Positions 5,581 to 8,472 of a DNA stretch of 8,472 nt are shown here, piece after piece; within the stretch, counting starts at the first letter, position 1, and every line of letters starts with the position of its first letter. The DNA is from Candidatus Njordarchaeota archaeon (lineage in GTDB: Archaea > Thermoproteota > JANJXX01 > Panguiarchaeales > Panguiarchaeaceae). The DNA lies in contig JAGSHR010000241.1 in NCBI GenBank assembly GCA_029855985.1, forward strand, positions 1-8,472. Direction: 5' to 3'. The notes beneath the pieces were generated by a model. That model searched no databases. It was not told where the DNA came from and saw nothing but the letters and a program-made list of their open reading frames with translations. A program made the translations under genes and the position numbers.

Positions 5581-7092
5581 TTAAGGTATGTTTGACGGTT
5601 CTTTCTCAGGTGGAAACTTTACTGTATAAGTGTAGGTTATCTGTTTTTTCTCGTTTGGTTCAAGCCTAATCCGCCATTCCATTATTCCTAGTTCCATTTT
5701 CCCATGTTTTGGTTGTACTTCCTCTAATGTGACCTCAATATCGGGATCCTTGGACACGGGTATTTGATCTCTCACTATTAATTCAACTGGTTTCGTTTTC
5801 AGGTTCTCGATAATCAATGTGTATTTGTATTTAACGTATGCTTTACCCTTAATTATACCAGTTCTCTTATCCTCCCTATCTACAAGTCTTTTCTCTCCTT
5901 TGACTTTCTCTTCTATAACCAAGGGAAGCTCAATTTTTTCACCTTTCGAAATTCTCGGTACATTAATCACACCAACAAACAATTTGTCTAAGAAAACTCT
6001 GCATTCGCCTGGTGATAAATCTCCATCTCTCATTTCAAATTCCAGTACACGAATAACATCTTGTGACACTGGAGGAACCCAAATGTACCTAGTAGACCCT
6101 TTTAACCCCATACTTTCCAAATAGACAGATTTTGGTGCGCCTGGCTCTAATGTCACCGTACTTGTCAACGCGTACCTTTGGAATTCCCCCGTATATATTT
6201 CGGGTTTCTCGTATTGTTCGTACTCTGGTAGCTTCTCCATGAAGGGTGCAGGATGTGCTGCTGTTTTCTTCAAGGGTTTCATTCGCCTAGGCTCCCACGC
6301 CTCAATGTACCAGGGGGTTAGCTCGGGGATTGAAGCAACTTTTATGGGTTTGTTTACGAGTTCTAGTTTAACTTTTTTCCAAGTTACCCCTGTGTCTTGG
6401 TAGATCTCCGCAAACTTATGTAATATTTGTTTTTCATCGTTCAAAATTAAGTCATAGCTTGTTCTCCAAGATGCGTTGCCGACATTGTAACTCAACTGAA
6501 TATTTGCTTCGCCTTCAGTATTTGATTTGACTTCTATGCGTATTTCGCCAGTCTCAATAACATCTGATATCTCACCATAGTTTTCCTTTATCAACTGCAT
6601 CTCCAAGTTTATTTCCTCTAGATTTTCCTCTTTTTTCGATTTGAGCTTTAGATAGTTCCCTTCGAGTTTTTCAAGATACTTGATGACCCACTTCAGTTTA
6701 TCCTCGCTTACCTGTTCTGTTATTTTTGCTCCGAAATTTACCAAGGCCGTTCTTTTCGCTTGATTTATTGTCTCTATTGTTTTGTTGAGTGAATTAACTT
6801 CATGTTTGATTATTCTTGTTTCTCTTTTCAGTTCTTGAAACCGCTCTAGTATGATTTCGGGCACTCTGTTTTCAACGCTTTTTGCCGACTGTTTGACTAT
6901 TTTAAAATCTGTATTAGCGATTTTGATGGGGGCATCGGTTGTTATTCTTATTGATTCTCTTATAATATTAGTTTCTAAGCCAGTTAGGGTGATTGTATTG
7001 TGTCCGCTCGAGAAATTGATTTTAGCTGATCTTATTATGATAGCGGAGTAGGGGTAAAGGATCACGTTCTCAATTTTTGATTTTACTTCCAA
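5581..7092 (-). CDS. DUF4140/DUF4139 domain protein (MuiA-like), cytoplasmic
   Basis: A 503-aa protein from TTG 7092. Numbered from the alternative GTG at 7101 (506 aa): residues 4-70 form the DUF4140-like N-terminal strands (VILYPYSAIIIRSAKINFSS, LTGLETNIIRESIRI). Residues about 80-182 are charged heptad-rich helices, probably a coiled coil. Residues 185-500 form the DUF4139 beta-rich region with NVGNASWRTSYDLIL, AEIYQDTGVTWKKVKLEL, ELTPWY and the closing DQIPVSKDPDIEV and KQITYTYTVKFPP. These blocks are characteristic of the mucoidy-inhibitor-A-like family, whose biochemical role is unknown. No signal peptide or membrane segment is seen. TTG 7092 is preferred because GGTG (7102-7099) lies 6 nt upstream, and that GGTG contains the alternative GTG start. 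The gene converges on the ATPase gene with a 97-nt gap that holds no ORF. Confidence 0.88.
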   Translation of the reverse strand: MEVKSKIENVILYPYSAIIIRSAKINFSSGHNTITLTGLETNIIRESIRITTDAPIKIANTDFKIVKQSAKSVENRVPEIILERFQELKRETRIIKHEVNSLNKTIETINQAKRTALVNFGAKITEQVSEDKLKWVIKYLEKLEGNYLKLKSKKEENLEEINLEMQLIKENYGEISDVIETGEIRIEVKSNTEGEANIQLSYNVGNASWRTSYDLILNDEKQILHKFAEIYQDTGVTWKKVKLELVNKPIKVASIPELTPWYIEAWEPRRMKPLKKTAAHPAPFMEKLPEYEQYEKPEIYTGEFQRYALTSTVTLEPGAPKSVYLESMGLKGSTRYIWVPPVSQDVIRVLEFEMRDGDLSPGECRVFLDKLFVGVINVPRISKGEKIELPLVIEEKVKGEKRLVDREDKRTGIIKGKAYVKYKYTLIIENLKTKPVELIVRDQIPVSKDPDIEVTLEEVQPKHGKMELGIMEWRIRLEPNEKKQITYTYTVKFPPEKEPSNIP

Positions 7093-7098
7093 TAGGAG

Positions 7099-7102
7099 CA
7101 CC
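7099..7102 (-). promoter_or_regulatory. Ribosome-binding site GGTG of the DUF4139 gene
   Basis: GGTG on the minus strand, 6 nt before TTG 7092. Its spacing matches the GGTG-N7-TTG of the ATPase gene, so the apparent GTG start is more likely part of this site. Confidence 0.55.
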
Positions 7103-7136
7103 TATTTTTGCTTAATAAAACACATAAAATAAAATG

Positions 7137-7144
7137 CATTTAAA
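7137..7144 (-). promoter_or_regulatory. Putative TATA box for the DUF4139 gene
   Basis: TTTAAATG on the minus strand lies about 50 nt before the TTG start; initiation about 25 nt on gives a leader of about 20 nt, long enough to carry the GGTG site. Confidence 0.4.
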
Positions 7145-7203
7145 GATGATCACTAATAGGAACAATGTACAAGATAATGGAAACGGCAAAAAGTTATGGA
7201 CGA

Positions 7204-7221
7204 GAAAACAAAAAACTAAGA
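7204..7221 (-). terminator. Oligo-T terminator after mdh
   Basis: On the minus strand, T6 and T4 runs (complement of A-runs at 7216-7211 and 7209-7206) follow the mdh stop by about 28 nt, preceded by a pyrimidine-rich stretch. They precede the promoter of the next minus-strand gene, so the two genes are probably separate units. Confidence 0.45.
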
Positions 7222-7244
7222 AAGAGGAGAAAGTAGAAGGTGTT

Positions 7245-8168
7245 TTACCTGTATTTTTCGGGCAGTAACTTCATGTTGTCTTTAATTGCTTGAACGCTCT
7301 CATCGAAGAGTTTCTTCTCTTCCTCATTTAGGTCTAGTTCGATTATTTTCTCTACTCCATTCTTACCTAGTACCACTGGAACGCCTGCGAAAACTCCGCT
7401 GTGGCCGTATTCACCCTCTAATAGTACAGATGCTAGGAATATCTTCTTTTGATCTTTCTTGATTGCTTCGGCCATTACGGCTAGACCCGCTCCGGGTGCA
7501 TGGTTTGATGACCATCCTCTAAGCTCTATGATTGTTTTGCCTGCTCTAATTGTTTCTTGTACTAGTTCGTCGATTTTCTCCTTTGGCAGGAATTCAGTTA
7601 TTGGTTTTCCATAAACTAGGCTGTGTCTTGGGAGTGGAACCATTTTTTGTCCGTGTTGACCAAGAACCACGGGAATTATAGATGCTGGTGATATCCCGAG
7701 TTCTTTAGATACATAGTATTTTAGTCTACCGGAATCTAGGACTCCGCTGAATCCGATTACTCTGTTCTTTGGGAACCCAGTGACTTTCCACATTACGTAA
7801 GCCATTGTGTCAACTGGGTTAGTTGTGAGTATTACTTTTGCGTTTGGTGCGTATTCTTTAATTGCTTGTCCAACGGATTCCATTACACCAACGTTTTTGT
7901 TGACGAGGTCCTCCCTAGTCATGTCTGCTTTTCTTGGGAATCCTGCTGGTACGATTACTATATCTGAACCTTCCATGTCCCTGTAGTCGTTTGATCCTCT
8001 TATGTCGATGCTTAGGTTTAGTATGGATGCCATGTGCCCTAGATCGAGTGCTTCTCCTTGGGGTCTTCCCTCTATAATATCGATTAGTAGGATATCGTCA
8101 AGCTCCATAAATGCCATTGTTACAGCGGCTGATACTCCTACTTTACCTGCTCCTACGATTGTTATCAT
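7245..8168 (-). CDS. mdh: Malate dehydrogenase (LDH-like, NAD-type)
   Basis: A 307-aa protein that interconverts malate and oxaloacetate with a nicotinamide cofactor in the cytoplasm, the normal length for LDH-like archaeal malate dehydrogenases. Seen: dinucleotide fold MITIVGAGKVG (1-11); acidic end of strand 2, LLIDI with Asp30, favouring NAD over NADP; mobile loop GFPRKADMTREDL, in which Arg79 takes the place of the lactate dehydrogenase Gln and so specifies malate; Arg85; TTNPVD (115-120); Asp145 and Arg148 in VLDSGRL; catalytic His172 in GQHGQKMVP. The ATG at 8168 is preferred over GTG 8177 because GTGAT (8177-8173) looks like its ribosome-binding site and MITIVGAG is the usual family start; the longer form adds three residues. 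Codons are rich in A/C-ending forms, consistent with good expression. The neighbours show no other citric-acid-cycle gene. Confidence 0.95.
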   Translation of the reverse strand: MITIVGAGKVGVSAAVTMAFMELDDILLIDIIEGRPQGEALDLGHMASILNLSIDIRGSNDYRDMEGSDIVIVPAGFPRKADMTREDLVNKNVGVMESVGQAIKEYAPNAKVILTTNPVDTMAYVMWKVTGFPKNRVIGFSGVLDSGRLKYYVSKELGISPASIIPVVLGQHGQKMVPLPRHSLVYGKPITEFLPKEKIDELVQETIRAGKTIIELRGWSSNHAPGAGLAVMAEAIKKDQKKIFLASVLLEGEYGHSGVFAGVPVVLGKNGVEKIIELDLNEEEKKLFDESVQAIKDNMKLLPEKYR

Positions 8169-8172
8169 TTTT

Positions 8173-8177
8173 ATCAC
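8173..8177 (-). promoter_or_regulatory. Ribosome-binding site GTGAT of mdh
   Basis: GTGAT on the minus strand, 4 nt (AAAA) before ATG 8168. It matches the core of GGTGATC and overlaps the alternative GTG start, arguing against that start. Confidence 0.5.
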
Positions 8178-8225
8178 AGCTTTAGCGATTTATTTTGGTT
8201 TAATATTATTTCAACCCAAATCGTT

Positions 8226-8236
8226 TTTTTAAAAAT
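8226..8236 (-). promoter_or_regulatory. Possible TATA element for mdh
   Basis: An AT-only stretch (minus-strand TTTTTAAAA core) about 60 nt before the mdh ATG; initiation near 8203 would give a leader of about 35 nt. An alternative AT-rich element lies at 8201-8210. The rest of the 8178-8411 spacer shows no ORF or RNA gene that I can recognise. Confidence 0.3.
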
Positions 8237-8379
8237 TAGGTATTTTCAACGCAGATTCAATCAAAAATAAATTGAGAATCGACGAACAGAGATTTAAAAA
8301 ATGTATTATTAATAATGACAAAAGTTAACTCGAAGAATTTGCCGTTAAACTTGTGAGTGATTAGGGCGTAATTAACAAT

Positions 8380-8396
8380 AGTTAAAAAGGGGGCAA
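8380..8396 (-). terminator. Oligo-T terminator of the right-edge minus-strand gene
   Basis: On the minus strand a C-rich stretch followed by T5 (complement of 8388-8384) lies about 24 nt after the TAG at 8414-8412, as expected for the end of a gene. Confidence 0.4.
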
Positions 8397-8411
8397 TTAG
8401 AATTTGAGTTG

Positions 8412-8472
8412 CTACTTATCGCCGATTAGTTTCTCTAGGATTGCTTTTATTTCCTGGTATGTTTTCACCTTA
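8412..8472 (-). CDS. C-terminal end of an unidentified protein, 5' partial
   Basis: Reading the minus strand from the right edge gives 19 complete codons, KVKTYQEIKAILEKLIGDK, then TAG (8414-8412). The amphipathic, Lys/Glu-rich helix, A/C-ending codons like those of mdh and the T-tract just beyond the stop suggest a true gene end rather than chance. The body lies outside the window, so no function can be given. It runs in the same direction as mdh but is separated from it by about 240 nt, including a terminator-like T-run. Confidence 0.5.
   Translation of the reverse strand, partial: KVKTYQEIKAILEKLIGDK

Noticed and set aside
5819..6124. Plus-strand ORF of 101 codons
   Set aside because: It lies entirely antisense to the well-supported DUF4139 gene and shows no domain pattern or ribosome-binding site; the same holds for the other antisense ORFs in the window.
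8002..8232. Plus-strand ORF overlapping the start of mdh
   Set aside because: Mostly antisense to the clear dinucleotide-binding region of malate dehydrogenase and of low-complexity Ser/Ile composition.
1..8472. CRISPR arrays, insertion sequences, tRNA or rRNA genes
   Set aside because: No regularly spaced repeats, transposase reading frames, terminal inverted repeats or tRNA-like folds were recognised on either strand.

Overview
The window looks like a stretch of an AT-rich archaeal chromosome. Three lines of evidence agree. Promoter-like TTTATA/TTTAAA boxes and oligo-T terminators take the place of bacterial signals. Ribosome-binding sites are of the GGTG/GTGAT type, and several probable starts are TTG. 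The gene content also fits: an archaeal DUF234-type ATPase, LDH-like malate dehydrogenase, RAM (Lrp/AsnC effector) domain proteins and a DUF438 protein. I cannot place the organism more precisely.

Layout. On the plus strand: (1) the 3' part of a CaiB/BaiF (family III CoA-transferase / alpha-methylacyl-CoA racemase type) gene that begins before the window; (2) a DUF438-hemerythrin-like-PAS sensor protein with its own promoter; (3) a 250-nt AT-rich spacer with several T-tracts; (4) a tight two-gene unit made of a stand-alone RAM domain protein of 81 aa and, 13 nt downstream, a ten-segment DMT/EamA-like membrane protein with a RAM domain fused to its C-terminus; (5) an archaeal AAA-type ATPase with a winged helix and a DUF234 (PD-(D/E)XK-like) tail, preceded by two identical dyads 30 bp apart. 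It faces convergently (6) a minus-strand DUF4140/DUF4139 coiled-coil protein. Then come (7) a minus-strand malate dehydrogenase and (8) the last 19 visible codons of a further minus-strand gene at the right edge.

How the genes fit together. No single pathway links the whole window. The clearest functional unit is the RAM pair: both proteins share the same effector-domain signature, suggesting a membrane transporter whose cytoplasmic domain senses a small molecule (probably an amino acid) and may assemble with its stand-alone partner. This is the best candidate for a little-described system here. The second notable signal is the pair of TCGTA-N6-TACGA dyads over the promoter and start of the ATPase gene, which looks like a dedicated (possibly autoregulatory) operator. 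The DUF438 and mdh genes share A/C-ending codon use unlike the RAM genes, which may reflect high expression.
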